This document shows positions 22,814-36,107 of a stretch of 64,000 nucleotides of DNA, piece after piece. The translations under genes were made by a program, and so were the position numbers. A model generated the notes under the pieces. It did not search any database, was not told the DNA's origin, and was given only the letters and a program-made list of their open reading frames with translations. Origin of the DNA: Sipunculus nudus (taxonomy: Eukaryota > Annelida > Sipuncula > Golfingiida > Sipunculidae); assembly GCA_026874595.1 (NCBI GenBank), contig CM049310.1, positions 5,334,001 through 5,398,000 on the forward strand. The letters run 5' to 3'. Numbering within the stretch: the first letter of the stretch is position 1; each line of letters opens with the position of its first letter.

Positions 22814-25800
22814 GTTGGCTTGCTGTTCATTGATTTAACATAAATGTTCATCTTATCCAGCAATTCACTCAGATATGTCCTGAATCGTACCTTAGGTAAT
22901 AATCCTCTCTGTTGTTCATAAAAATGGTTTCTATTTATGAAAGTGAATTCACGTTCGATGTATTTCACTTTTTTGTACATCAAGGTGTTTTCACCTTCGC
23001 AGTCATAACGCTGTTTATGCGCAAAACGTAATCCCCTGGTGGTATATGTGATTGTGCCACGTGATCCCTGTAGCGGTCACAGAGTCCTGGTAGCACATTT
23101 GCGGAATGTTTTTCTTTTTTTATCGAAAGTAGAGTGCAAAAATCGATTTTGTTTGTTTCATCATATAACTGGCTGTAAAGGTATAGACTAAGGCATGCCA
23201 GCTGAAGTGTTTGTAAGGGGGAGCGTCTGTATTTCCTTGAAGTTTTTGCTCAAGTAGTTTAGGTCGAATTACATATCAAGATTGTTTTTGAAAAAAAAAA
23301 TAGAAACAAAATCTTTATGAGTTATCTCATGTCATCTCTAAAATATTAAGGAAGAATATTTCCTACGAACATGTTCCTCAAATGATAAGTGTTGATCTCA
23401 CGGTGCAAAGGCTATCAATGTGTTAATGTCAACGAATTAATAACATGTGGGGAGGGGCTGCTAAGATGGCAGTCAAACGTGGTCAATACATGTCTACCAA
23501 TAACTCCTGGCAGAAATTCGGAAGAACCAGAGGTTTACAAATAACAAAACGATGCCGTTGCTTCATATGCTCTTACAAAAAAATGGTGACCTTTTAACTT
23601 CCGCTGGTGAGCAAATCAACCGCCTCAGGTCAAGTTAGAAATCCAATAATTCTACAGATAAGGAAGATGAATAGCTGGCTTTAAGATTTACTGTCAAGGA
23701 CGCCAGGTGTCGCTATAGTCCAGTCTCTTTTTACAAACACGGCGCTGCTATTATTACTCGGGGTAATGGATGGGGACATTGATTCCTGACATGTAGAACC
23801 TCTGCATTACGGACACTGACGGGACCGGACATTGTGCCTGCAATTGAGAGGTACCCATAGTTGGGAGGTTATAGATTTCAGGACTTGCTCTCAGGGGACT
23901 GCCCGTAAGTTGCCGTAAATGGGAGGTGGCCTTAGTACAGAGGTGTCCGTAAGGAAAGGTTCCACTGTAATAGCAAATATAACGGTTCATACGTTCATAT
24001 TGACAGATTTTTAATTATGTTTGATGAACAGCATATAGTTTATGCCAAATCATTTAATTATAGATATCTCATTTCCTTCACAACGATACCTGCTTTGCTG
24101 TTTGTTTTACAAAATTATTTTTCCCCTTAATTGTAATAAAACTTTCATTATCATGAAGTCGATCACAAGTCTCTTTTGCAATGTTAACTCCTCTCACGTG
24201 GAATCCTCCACGGTTAAAGTTGTCACTATAATTCAGTTGATGGCTGAAACAGGCTAACCACATGGTGGAACGGGAAGGTAGCTGCCCCGGGCGGCTATTG
24301 CCTGTTTTAAGATCATGAACGGGAATATAGAGTTTACATCAATAAAGAATATTGCTTATTTTTGCGAGATAAAAAAGGGACCCATGGGTCACAGTGCTCA
24401 GCTGAAGTTGACCTTGAAGGTAAAAATCTAAAATAATATCGAATGGAGATAAAGTATAAGGAAGAGGTAATATAGGCCATGGTTGGTTTATATGATTGGC
24501 TTGTATTGATGAGCAAGAAATTGTTGCAAATAATATTTTGTGACCTGACCATGTGTTTCCTAATGTTGAAACTGAAGCAAGTGAGCAGTTTGTGAACAAA
24601 TGATCAGTACTATTACCATAATCATTAGTTGGCTTTTTGATTAACTCTCGACATTTCAGTAGTTTACACATTTGTTCAATTGAAGCTACTTTTTTATAAT
24701 ATATATTATTAAATATATGTATTTTTAATGAAATGTATACAGTTGAAATATAACTAATGTCCAAAGTCCACAAATGAAAGGACTTGATGGTGGTGGTGGT
24801 GGTGTGTGTGTGTGTGTGTGTGGAATGGTGGGAGTTACATCATATCTCTATTATTGTAGTGTATACATAGGATTTTCATTAAATGTAACAATGCTTACAG
24901 GATAAAAAGGTTCATTCATAATTACTTAATGTTTATAAAACAACAGGCAGACTGGTAGACAAACAAAGCTGATAATATATGAAGTTTAAATTATTTATTA
25001 ATTCAATTATCATATCATTTTTTTTTCAAGTTTTACATCTGCAATAATACAGAACTGGATATAAAAATTTGCTTTCAAATTTCAGACTTAAATAGCTTAA
25101 TTCCAAACACATCCAGAATATGAAAGATATTTCAACAGTGCTTATAGGAAAAATATGATGATAACGGAGAGATGATGGACAGAGCTGATCACTTTATGTT
25201 CCATTCTCCTAAGACAAGAATATGTTTCAATAAGATCTTAATTTTTTCTAATCCTATTATATTTAATTAAATAAATTTTACACGTTTGCAATAAAAACTA
25301 ATGTCCCAGTGCACAGGAATCAATAATGAACAAATGTTTGTATTAGATCCTCATTTTTTTTTTATCACATCAATTTTTTTTATTATAAGTTTTAATTTCT
25401 ATACATATCCAATATAACATATATATCTGAATATAAAAGTTGATTCATAATTCTAAATTGCATATTCATGAATCTCAATCTTGTCAACAAACACCACATC
25501 ATGCATACAAATGTATTATTTTTTTACTACAAAAATATATCTTTTAAATTTGCAAACAGTAAATATATAAAAATTATACTTGATTCAGATTCACAATTCT
25601 TAGGCGGGGGGGGGGGGGGCGAGGGGGGGGGGGTATAGGGGTGGTGATATGAGAATAACTGTACACATGTAAAAACAAGTTGACCAAGAGTTTTAGTTTC
25701 TACACCTTATTGATAAATTTTAACTATGTCATGTGAATACATATATTTAAACAAGTCTTGTGTCAATATTTTTTTCATAAAACGATTATTGATACCAAGG

Positions 25801-26340
25801 GTTATTTCTTCTTTGTATAAATGACTGGTATACATGCGAATACCGTTAAAAAGTATCTAATTAAACAAGTTAGTCACGAAATTTAATGTTAAATCGCTCG
25901 TACATAAATTATAATGCCAAAGGCTCAATCTTAACTAAACATTAAAATTGAAAACCCTAACCAGTCGCTCATGTTGATTCACGTTGGAGCATGTTTTTTT
26001 TTTCATCAGAAAGGTATTCACAGCAATGCCTGTCTCTGCAGATTATTCTTAAAGCGTGCCAACTTGGAGGTCACGGATAAATGTTAATCTAGCTCCTATA
26101 CGCATGCAGTGACGTGATATTTTAACCACCGACTCCGAGACGTTAGTGCCTAGTGTTAGTTAATGACTAATACGCGAGGTTTGTTTAGTGACAAATGCTG
26201 TAATATAAATCTCTAGTAGACGTACCATATACAAGGCTATAGGTAAGCTATTGTTACTGGTAGTCTGACACATCTACGATTAGCAACAATTCGTGACCAC
26301 TAAGGCGCGCATGCGTTAAGAATAATCCACAAAGGCCGGT
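22814..26340. other. Intergenic with LINE fragment and microsatellites
   Basis: Contains a short LINE endonuclease remnant (24490-24690, separate entry), a GGT/GT microsatellite at about 24788-24822 and a G-rich run at about 25605-25633. Near 24370-24400 is a 'gacccatgggtca...GCTCAGCTGA' stretch shared with 53465-53500 and 56035-56066. No gene is seen. Confidence 0.45.
24490..24690 (-). pseudogene. LINE endonuclease-domain remnant
   Basis: The minus-strand frame reads CKLLKCRELIKKPTNDYG, STDHLFTN and TLGNTWSGHKILFATI. The order 'LI-PT---S-DH-FTN----S-----WSDHK-IFATI' is typical of the last part of apurinic-type endonuclease domains in non-LTR retrotransposons, with the catalytic SDH changed to SGH. 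The match covers only about 55 residues and no reverse transcriptase is attached, so it is a dead fragment. Confidence 0.4.
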
Positions 26341-26408
26341 CATAGCATGTATACATACACGCCATCTTGAGACTAAACATCCTTCAACAGGGACCGGCAA
26401 TTGTAAAG
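26305..26408 (+). promoter_or_regulatory. Candidate promoter and 5' non-coding exon of LPMO gene C
   Basis: A good donor (aattgtaaag|gtaagtg) at 26409 lies 690 bases before the acceptor ttcttgttcag (27101), which sits twenty bases in front of the ATG at 27121. A weak TATA-like GTATACATAC is at 26349-26358 and GCGCGCATGCG (NRF1-like) at 26305-26315. The layout copies that of gene D: GCGCATGCGC, then TATA, then a short exon ending in gtaagt. Donor and acceptor are visible; the start site is inferred. Confidence 0.4.
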
Positions 26409-27120
26409 GTAAGTGTGATAAAAATCATGTGATGCATAAAGATTGTCCAACAGTGATTACCCTCCCAGGCCTGCGGGTCAACCCTCACTCTTGAGGATAA
26501 ACTGACGCCACTGGCCAAAAGTTATGAGGTCTAAGGGTGAGCTAAAATTAAATAAAATTTATTTTATTTCACATACAATTGATGGAATTTCCTAATAACA
26601 AAAAATCCTCTGCGTGCAAAATGCACGCAAAAAGTGCAAAAAGGGTTGCCTAGCTGAATTTCCGCATAGGTATATTAAACGGTATTTACACAATATTTCA
26701 ATTTACACACGTCTGCATTTGTGAGCATACTCATATATGCGGTGGTTAATACACTGGTTGTAATAGCAAAATAAAATATTATATTGTTCAGGATTTATGG
26801 CAATTATGGGAATTTACCCGTCTTAGGACATGTCATCGTTTCCAATGTTTCAAGACAAAAAAATTACATGTCCAAGGCGTGGCCACAGAGAAGGTCACGG
26901 AAAAGTAGAGTGGTACCACCGCCAATTATGATAAAGATTCCGTACAAGACGTCAACACTATTAAAACACACAAAGGATGCATTCATGATTTCGTATCCTA
27001 GAGAGAGGCATTAGTTAAGTAGCAAATATGTGCTTAGTACGCGATATTCAACTTGCGAAGTAGGAAATGTTAATTGATGTAGCCTTTATTTTCTTGTTCA
27101 GTACGGGAGAAGTGAACGTC

Positions 27121-29119
27121 ATGAAGCTTACGGTGAGAGTCTCCCTCAACTTGTCGGGATTCCTCCTGTGTCTGATGCTGCCTCCTGCTTTAGGTCATGG
27201 CCGCCTGAGGGAGCCACCTTCCCGCTCGAGCATGTGGAGAGACGGTTTCAATAATCCACCGAACTATAGTGACAACGAGCTCAACTGTGGAGGATTCGCG
27301 GTGAGTGAAGTAAAATTTGTAATCCTATCCCCTAGATTCAACGTTTTCTGGGGAAAACATGAAACTAGAGAATACATGATATGGCAAAAATTCTCATCGA
27401 GAGAAGGAAAGCAAATATTTTTCTAAATGATTTACAAAGACCCTTGAAACACGTACACATTGAAATGTTATTTTTTATTTTTTTTTTTGGCAACAATTAT
27501 ATCCTAGAAGCTCAACTTTACATATATGAGTCAAAATTAAGAAAGTCTTGGCTTTGGGACTCAAATGGCCAAAACATAGTCCCACTAAAGTTATCATTTC
27601 TTGTAAGTTTTGTCAAATATGTGATTCGGCCAATACCTTTGAAAACTCCTTTGTCCTGCAGTGTATTGAGAGAAGGATGCCTTCATCCCGATATATACTG
27701 TAAGCGACACAATAAAATCACACCAGTCAGTCAAACAGCCAGATATATGGAAACAGTCATTCCACTCTGAGGGAAAACATGCACAAGACTATATACACAA
27801 CAGTGCATGAAATATTGTTTTGTTATTATAGGTTTACATTCTATCGTCTTTCTGTAGAATCAATGGCAAAGTCAAGGTGGAAAGTGTGGAGTGTGTGGCG
27901 ACCCCTGGCAGGCAAAACAACCGCGTCAAAACGAGGCTGGCGGGAAATATGCAAATGGCATGATCACACGTCGCTACAAAGAGGGCGCCACTATCGATGT
28001 CAGGGTTCAAATAACAGCTGCACACAAAGGGTGGTACGAGTTCCGTCTGTGTGAAAATGAGAATCCTAATGTCCCCATCACACATGACTGTCTGCATAAA
28101 CATCTGCTAGATATCGAAGGCCATGGCACCCGCTACTTCCTCAAGTCAACTGTACCCACCTGGTCTAATCTAAGAGTGAAGCTGCCCTCTGGTGTCACTT
28201 GTGAGAACTGCGTGTTACAATGGAAATGGCATTGTGGTATGTATTGTAAGCCATAATTTGTACAAATAAGATTCACGGATAGTAATATTATACTTAATAA
28301 TTTATTTGTTAAATTAATTTCTTATTAATGTCACTGCAACCTTTTTGATGTCACTTTAACGTCGAACGGATATCTGTTTTAACGATTTGCGCCATATTTT
28401 CATATCTTTCATGTAGACTACACATTTCACTAGCGTTTTATGATACACATTTCCCTAGACACATATTTCTTATGAACGATTTAATATTTTACACTAAAGG
28501 TAACAGCTGGGGAACTGACCGGAACGGAACAAGTTGTATCGGATGTGGGCCACAAGAGGAGTTCTACGGCTGTTCAGATGTTGCAATTCTACCTCGTGGT
28601 GGAAGGATACCAGCAAGGACCACTATGTATCAAAACCCTGAGAAAACTTCGGCCAGGCAGAACCGTGACGTCACTAAGTCCGAAATGAAACCGGAAGTCA
28701 TCACGAGATCAATAGCAGCGACTACAAAGGGTACTATCCTCACTACATCGAAGCCAAAAGTCACCACGGGGTCAGAGTACATGTCGACGACACAGCATAA
28801 TGCGTCCACTACAACGGACTTGGAGGTCACAACGGGGTCAGAGGTCAAGTCTAATACCACTCCGAAATCGGAAGTTGCTTCCAAACCTTCCTGCAGGGCC
28901 AGGCGTTGGTTTAAGAGCAATAATGGCGATGCATGGTGTGTCGCAAATTGTAACGCAGGTTACTGTCCGAGTTCTCACTGTATATGCGGCACAGCAACCG
29001 AACCTAAGGACTGCAAACCTACTGTGGCCTTCCGGTACGTAACCGGAAGTACGTCCTGGTGCGCAAGTAATTGCGCTCAGGGCTACTGTCCAAGGACTCA
29101 TTGCGTGTGCGCTGATTGA
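27121..29119 (+). CDS. LPMO gene C: AA15-like lytic polysaccharide monooxygenase with mucin-like linker
   Basis: Exons 27121-27300, 27858-28236 and 28500-29119 join to 392 residues. The ATG chosen follows the acceptor at 27101; an upstream in-frame ATG at 27067 would lie in the intron. The signal peptide MKLTVRVSLNLSGFLLCL (then MLPPALG) is followed by HGRLREPPSRSSMWRDGF, giving an N-terminal copper-brace His after cleavage. Exon 2 has GGKCGVCGDPWQ and ITAAHKGWYEF; exon 3 has GNSWGTDRNGTSCIGCG and EEFYGCSDVAI. The enzyme is expected to be secreted and to oxidise chitin or cellulose. A Thr/Ser-rich linker of about 100 residues with repeated VTTGSE blocks (probable O-glycosylation) leads to two six-Cys modules (C-x14-C-x3-C-x4-C-x4-C-x-C, then the x15 form). 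AATAAA is at 29136-29141, overlapping the near 3' end. All key residues are present and it looks functional. It is tail-to-tail with gene D across a 45-bp minisatellite. Confidence 0.92.
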
Positions 29120-29141
29120 TAGACCGCAATGAATTAATAAA

Positions 29142-30039
29142 TGTGATGGCAATGTAGCAAATAATGATTTTTTTTAAATTGTATTGGTTGTTATTACAAA
29201 TATTTCAAATTATTCCAATGTTCCCAATGTTTTTCTGTATCGGGTTATGGAAATAGCGGTTTCTGTTCCGTACTTTATCTATTCATTATTATCTATTTTC
29301 TGGATATTGTATATTTATGTGCTGGCCTTATAATATATATTTTATTAATTATAAATTTTTAGATTTTTCTAATCCCAAAACATTATTTAATCTTCTTATA
29401 TAAGTATTATTATATAATCCATGTGTTCACTTTGTATGTTTTTTATTTATGGTATTGATCATAATACCGTGGCCTGGAAGTTACATTTTTTCAGCGATTG
29501 AAGTCGCCGGTATGCATGTTAGCTGAAAATGCGATTTCGGAGCTGAATGACTACTCGAAATGACTAAAAGATTAATAGATACTTAGAGTAATAGTTGAAG
29601 GCCAGTATCAAAGAATTCCCCACACTTTATTTCACACTTTGCTAAATTAAAGTTAAATAAATAATCGACAATGGGTAGCTGTTTGGATCGAATTGTCGCC
29701 ATTAATAACAAGGCAAAACTATTTAACATAGGCCAGGTATGTGTTGTGTAAGTTAGCGATAATTGTCAAAACTATTCAAGTGTCATCGCCCGTTTCTGCT
29801 GTTTGAAGGGATAAACAATCTAACGGACTCGGAGGGTATAAGTAGTTTATAAGAAGCAACAGGTGATGAAATAATGCAATTAGAATACACATGGTTTGTT
29901 TGTGTTAATGCATATTAATGTGATCGAATATGTTACCATTTGTATGTCGATTCTTTTTTAGAACAGTTTGAAACGAACAATGATGCATGCATAATTAATA
30001 GAAGAGTTTAAAAGAAATTACATGTGTAGTTCTTGTTTG
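29142..30039. other. Intergenic 3' flank of gene C
   Basis: AT-rich, without a recognisable gene or element. It ends where the 45-bp minisatellite begins. Confidence 0.4.
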
Positions 30040-33000
30040 TGCAATGTCTTCACGCATAGCGGTACAACCCAGCACACAACACAAAGCAATGTCTTCACGC
30101 TTAGTGGTACAACCCAGCACACCACACAAAGCAATGTCTTCACGCATAGTGGTACAACCCAGCACACCACACAAAGCAATGTCTTCACGCATAGTGGTAC
30201 AACCCAGCACACAACACGAAGCAATGTCTTCACGCATAGTGGTACAACCCAGCATACAACACGAAGCAATGTCTTCACGCTTAGTGGTACATCAGCACAC
30301 AACACAAAGCAATGTCTTCACGCATAGTGGTACAACCAAGCACACCACACAAAGCAATGTCTTCACGCATAGTGGAACAACCCAGCACACCACACAAAGT
30401 AATGTCTTCACGCATAGTGGTAAAACCAAGCACACCACACAAAGCAGTGTCTTCACGCATAGTGGTACAACCCAGCACACAACACAAAGTAATGTCTTCA
30501 CGCTTAGTGGTACAACCCAGCACACCACATAAAGCCATGTCTTCACGCAGAGTGGTACAACCCAGCACACAACACGAAGCAATGTCTTCACACTTAGTGG
30601 TACAACCAAGCACACCACACAAAGCAATGTCTTCACGCATGTGGTACAACCCAGCACACCACACAAAGCAATGTCTTCACGCATAGTGGTACAACCCAGC
30701 TCACCACACAAAGCAATGTCTTCACGCATAGTGGTACAACCAAGCTCACCACACAAAGCAAGGTCTTCACGCATAGTGGTACAACCCAGCACACAACACA
30801 AAGCAATGTCTTCACGCATAGTGGTACAACCCAGCACACAACACAAAGCAATGTCTTCACGCATAGTGGTACAACCAAACTCACCACACAAAGCAAGGTC
30901 TTCACGCATAGTGGTACAACCCAGCACACAACACAAAGCAATGTCTTCACGCATAGTGGTAAAACCCAGCACACAACACAAAGTGATACGCATAGTGATA
31001 CAACCCAGCACACAACACAAAGCAATGTCTTCACGCTTAGTGGTACAACCCAGCACACCACATAAAGCCATGTCTTCACGCAGAGTGGTACAACCCAGCA
31101 CACAACACGAAGCAATGTCTTCACACTTAGTGGTACAACCCAGCACACCACATAAAGCAATGTCTTCACGCAGAGTGGTACAACCCAGCACACAACACCA
31201 AATAATGTCTTCACGCATATTGGTACAACCCAGCACACCACACAAAGCAATGTCTTCACGCATAGTGGTACAACCCAGCACACAACACAAAACAATGTCT
31301 TCACGCATAATGGTACAACCCAGCATACCACACAAAGCAATGTCTTCACGCATAGTAGAACAACCCAGCATACAACACCAAACAATGTCTTCACGCATAG
31401 TGGTAAAACCCAGCACACAACACAAAGTGATACGCATAGTGATACAACCCAGCACACCACACAAAGCAATGTCTTCACGCTTAGTGGTACAACCCAGCAC
31501 ACCACATAAAGCCATGTCTTCACGCATAGTGGTACAACCCAGCACACAACACGAAGCAATGTCTTCACACTTAGTGGTACAACCCAGCACACCACATAAA
31601 GCAATGTCTTCACGCAGAGTGGTACAACCCAGCACACAACACCAAACAATGTCTTCACGCATATTGGTACAACCCAGCACACCACACAAAGCAATGTCTT
31701 CACGCATAGTGGTACAACCCAGCACACAACACAAAACAATGTCTTCACGCATAATGGTACAACCCAGCATACCACACAAAGCAATGTCTTCACGCATAGT
31801 AGAACAACCCAGCATACAACACCAAACAATGTCTTCACGCATAGTGGTACAACCCAGCACACCACACAAAGCAATGTCTTCACGCATAGTGGTACAACCC
31901 AGCACACAACACAAAACAATGTCTTCACGCATAGTGGTACAACCCAGCACACCACACAAAGCAATGTCTTCACGCATAGTGGTACAACCCAGCACACAAC
32001 ACCAAACAATGTCTTCACGCATAGTGGTACAACCCAGCACACCACACAAAGCAATGTCTTCACGCTTAGTGGTACAACCAAGCACACCACACAAAGCAAT
32101 GTCTTCACGCATAGTGGTACAACCCAGCACACAACACAAAGCAATGTCTTCATGCATAGTGGTACAACCCAGCACACCACACAAAGCAATGTCTTCACGC
32201 ATAGTGGTACAACCAAGCACACCACACAAAGCAATGTCTTCATGCATAGTGGTACAACCCAGCACACAACACAAAGCAGTGTCTTCACGCCTAGTGGTAC
32301 AACCCAGCACACAACACAAAGCAGTGTCTTCACGCATAGTGGTACAACCCAGCACACAACACCAAACAATGTCTTCACGCATAGTGGTACAACTCAGCAC
32401 ACCACACAAAGCAATGTCTTCACGCATAGTGGTACAACCCAGCACACCACACAAAACAATGTCTTCATGCATTGTGGTACAACCCAGCACACCACACAAA
32501 GCAATGTCTTCACGCATAGTGGTACAACCCAGCACACAACACCAAACAATGTCTTCACGCATAGTGGTACAACCCAGCACACCACACAAAGCAGTGTCTT
32601 CACGCATAGTGGTACAACCCAGCACATCACACAAAGCAATGTGTTCACGCATAGTGGTACAACCCAGCACACAACAAAAAGCAATGTCTTCACGCATAGT
32701 GGTACAACCCAGCACACAACACAAAGCAGTGTCTTCACGCATAGTGGTACAACCCAGCACACCACACAAAGCAATGTCTTCACGCATAGTGGTACAACCC
32801 AGCACACAATACCAAACAATGTCTTCACGCATAGTGGTACAACCAAGCACACCACACAAAGCAATGTCTTCACGCATAGTGGTACAACCCAGCACACAAT
32901 ACCAAACAATGTCTTCACGCAAAGTGGTACAACCCAGCACACCACACAAAGCAATGTCTTCACGCATAGTGGTACAACCCAGCACACAACACAAAGCAGT

Positions 33001-33053
33001 GTCTTCACGCATAGTGGTACAACCCAGCACACAACACGATGTCTTCACGCTTA
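30040..33053. repeat. 45-bp minisatellite, about 67 copies
   Basis: The unit GCAATGTCTTCACGCATAGT-GGTACAACCCAGCACACCAC-ACAAA repeats head to tail for 3 kb. It varies mainly at CACACCACAC/CACACAACAC and AAAGCAAT/CAAACAAT, and these variants alternate in places to give a 90-bp higher-order unit (clearest at 31860-32060). A shortened 39-bp unit (AAAGTGATACGCATAGTGAT) occurs twice, 444 bases apart (30981 and 31425), marking a duplicated block of about ten units. Because 45 is a multiple of three and the unit has few stops, at least four frames on the two strands stay open for hundreds of codons. I read these as a consequence of the repeat, not as genes. Confidence 0.95.
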
Positions 33054-33983
33054 GATGGTTCATCTAAATGTGTGACTCCTAGCATTATTAATTAATTAAC
33101 CTCGTCCTTAAGTTATGAACGCTTTAAAGAGGTGTATTACGGGCTGCATATATAGCCCGAACTGTCGCGCCATTGGAACGCAACCATACTTCTTCTTTAC
33201 ACCCCGCCCTCCCGTATGATACTTCCTACACCACAAAAAGATAAAATGTAGGGAATTTAAATATTCGCCAATATCTTGCATACTGTAAGATCCTATGCTT
33301 CATTTTTTATCGGCGCACCAGGTTGGTATCTTATTATTATAAACATCAAAAACCACTATCGTGTATTGAAAAATAAAAATTTATTTAAGAAAGGAAATAA
33401 TAAATAACACAGTTCTAGCCTGTGTGAGCATATATACACATTTATCAACAGATACAATTACATAAAGATACTAACATTTTCATCGCTTAATTTTCCTTTT
33501 TCAGTTGTCAAAATACAATTGGAATTTTTTCAATTTGATAACAAATATATATTTCTAGCTTTTCCATTTCCAAAATTAAAGAAAAATAAACCCAAGACAG
33601 CATCACGCTCAATTCAGCGTTCAAATCAAAACGTCTGATATACCGATATATAAGCAATAAAACGTCCCACTACATTTGGTAGGATTTCTATGTGATAAAT
33701 ACAAATTCAGAAAACACCCAGCATTACACAATATATTCCAATAAGACCTTGACCATTGTAATAGAATTTCAAGAACTATTTTCCATTGTCTTTAATGTTT
33801 ATTTAACTTTGAAGTGATTTTAAAATAACATTTTTATCTTGAATAATAAATAAAAATCATAATTTTAAAATTTACTTATAAAAAATCATTAAGGGAAACA
33901 TATGTCGGTGATTATCAATAGATAAAAAATCGTTTCTGGAGTATAATTATTGACCCACATGAACTGTATATTCCTTTGAAGTG
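33054..33983. other. Intergenic between the minisatellite and the 3' end of gene D
   Basis: AT-rich. AATAAA on the minus strand at 33803-33798 is a plausible polyadenylation signal for gene D, about 180 bases past its stop. No gene is seen. Confidence 0.45.
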
Positions 33984-36107
33984 TTAGGGGTCATTACATA
34001 CGCAATGTGTATCAGGACAGTTTCCCATTGCACAGTTGCTCTCACACCAGTCTTCACTTCCGGGAACGCGCTCAAAGTCGCCGACAGGTACACACAGCGA
34101 TAATTCTTCCTCGTAACCGCATACACAGTGAGAACTTGGACAAAATCCCCTTTTACAGTTGGTGACGCACCATCCATCCCCACTCTGTCTTCTGAACCAA
34201 CGTCTGGCGTGACACGGCACTGTGGGTACGTCCGTTTCCGGTGTGACGGAAACCGTTTTCTTTGAGGTCACTACCGATTCCGGTGTAGCGGATGAAAACG
34301 CTTTCCTGGAAGTTGCTACCTGGGATTTTGTGCTCAGTAAAAGCGTGGTTAGCTTGGATGTTGCAGATAGGGCCCTCGCTGATGACTTCGGAGAGTGGGA
34401 TGGTGTAGTGGGTGGCCGTTTTGTGGAGCCACTGGGTTTAGATGGTGTTGCATTTAGCGTGCGAGCTTCGATGGCTATATCAGAACATCCGTAAAACTCT
34501 TCCTGAGCTCCGCACCCAATACAACCGGTTCCATCAGGGTCAGTTCCCCAGTTGTTACCTGGAACAGCAAATATATATTATTGTTACCTCATATATGCTA
34601 TCTGATAAGGTCAGTTGCAGTTTGTTTGTTTAATTATGTTAAAACGTAATTTTTCTTCGCTTTATTTTTTTATAGCAAAGATATTTTTTATCTGAATATG
34701 ACAGTACACTATCCGATCTGTGACAAATGCCAATACCGTAATTAAACATGCTCATGTGTGTGTTTGTGTGATAATACTGAAGTCTGATTCAGCAACTAAC
34801 AATTTCACTTATTGGTATGTCTGCTCCCACACTACCACAATGGTGAGCATCAATGGAATTTGAATTCAAATATATGTTCTTTTCTCATCAAAGGGATATT
34901 TTAATCAAAGATCTATGTTACGATATATTTTAAGATACCAGTAAATGAATACCAACCGCTGATACACTAACCATATTTTAACCATTATAAAGTGAAGTAC
35001 GTACCACAATGCCACTTCCACTGTAGAACGCAGTTCTTACAAGTGATACCAGATGGCAGCTTCACTCTTAGATTGTCCCATGTCGGCACAGTTGACTTCA
35101 GAAAGTAGCGGGTACCATGACCTTCGATCTCTAGCAGATGTCTATCCAGACAGTCATGTGTGATGGGGACGCTAGGATCCTCGTTTTCACACAGACGGAA
35201 CTCGTACCACCCTTTATGGGGAGCTGTTATTTCCACCTTGACATCGATAGTGGCGCCCTCTTTATAGTGACGTGTGATGATACCTTTTGCGTATTTCCCG
35301 CCAGCCTCGTTTGGTCGTGGACCTTGCCAGGGGTCGCCACATACACCACAATTTCCACCCTGGCGTTTCCATTGATTCTGATCCATACATAAAACTGATA
35401 ATTTATCTACAGGATTAAGTGAATATATTCCTTAAATGTCACTCCAATTTTCTGATTAAACCCAATAATGCAGAAATCACTTGTTCTTTTAGAAATAAGG
35501 TTAATAAAATCAAACATTAGTTTATTTATTTGTCCGTTATAACACCATGTCAAGCGCATAATTTTATACACCTTTTGTTTTAAATATCCAAATTATATTT
35601 TTTTCTGATGAAATTCAATACGAAAAATGCTATAATGATAAATTTTTGGATCTGAAAGTCGCAACTCACTTTTCATCTGCATCAGAGATAACATATTGTA
35701 TTCTAAATGATTTTCAAACTCTATATGTTTTTATGTCGGGTGGTAAAAATTTTGATATAATTCAACCAATTATGACGTCACAATTCTTGATAACATAGAT
35801 TCTCTTATATTTTGTATTTTTATTTATGCATTCTCCCGAATATTTGAAATCCAAGAGATAATTAAATCATAATCTTCCATCTATATACAGTGTTTAATTC
35901 ACTCACCGCGAATCCACCACAGTTGAGTTCGTTATCACTATAGTTCGGTGGATTAGGGAGGCCGTCTCTCCACATGCTGGAGCGGGAAGGTGGCTCCCTC
36001 AGGCGGCCATGACCTAAAGCAGGAGGCAGCATCAGACACAGGAGGAATCCCGCCATCCTCAGGCTGTTAACAAGCGGACTTCTGTCGCGCATTCTTGTCA
36101 TTATCAT
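33984..36107 (-). CDS. LPMO gene D: AA15-like lytic polysaccharide monooxygenase
   Basis: Exons 36107-35907, 35377-35005 and 34558-33984 join to 382 residues. The acceptor gcatttcag at 36118 fixes the exon start and makes the ATG at 36107 the first usable one, although ATGs at 36101, 36092 and 36056 are also in frame. Signal sequence ...MAGFLLCLMLPPALG, then His1 in HGRLREPPSRSSMWRDGL. The core has GNCGVCGDPWQGPRPNEAGG, ITAPHKGWYEF and WHCG; exon 3 has GNNWGTDPDGTGCIGCG and EEFYGCSDIAI. A Ser/Thr/Pro/Lys-rich linker of about 85 residues is followed by two six-Cys modules (CHARRWF...C, CVPVGDF...C) and the end CNDP. It is a likely secreted copper enzyme on chitin or cellulose. Exon 1 is very close to that of gene C, and the two are convergent, suggesting an inverted duplication. 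Intron sizes are 529 and 446 bp. Confidence 0.92.

Noticed and set aside
30040-33053. CRISPR-like array
   Set aside because: Repeats are contiguous with no unique spacers, and the DNA is from an animal with introns and SINEs.
30292-33063. 923-codon minus frame and 808-codon plus frame
   Set aside because: Both are products of a 45-bp (3 x 15) tandem repeat without stops. Four frames on two strands are open equally, no domain is present, and there is no non-repeat coding sequence on either side.
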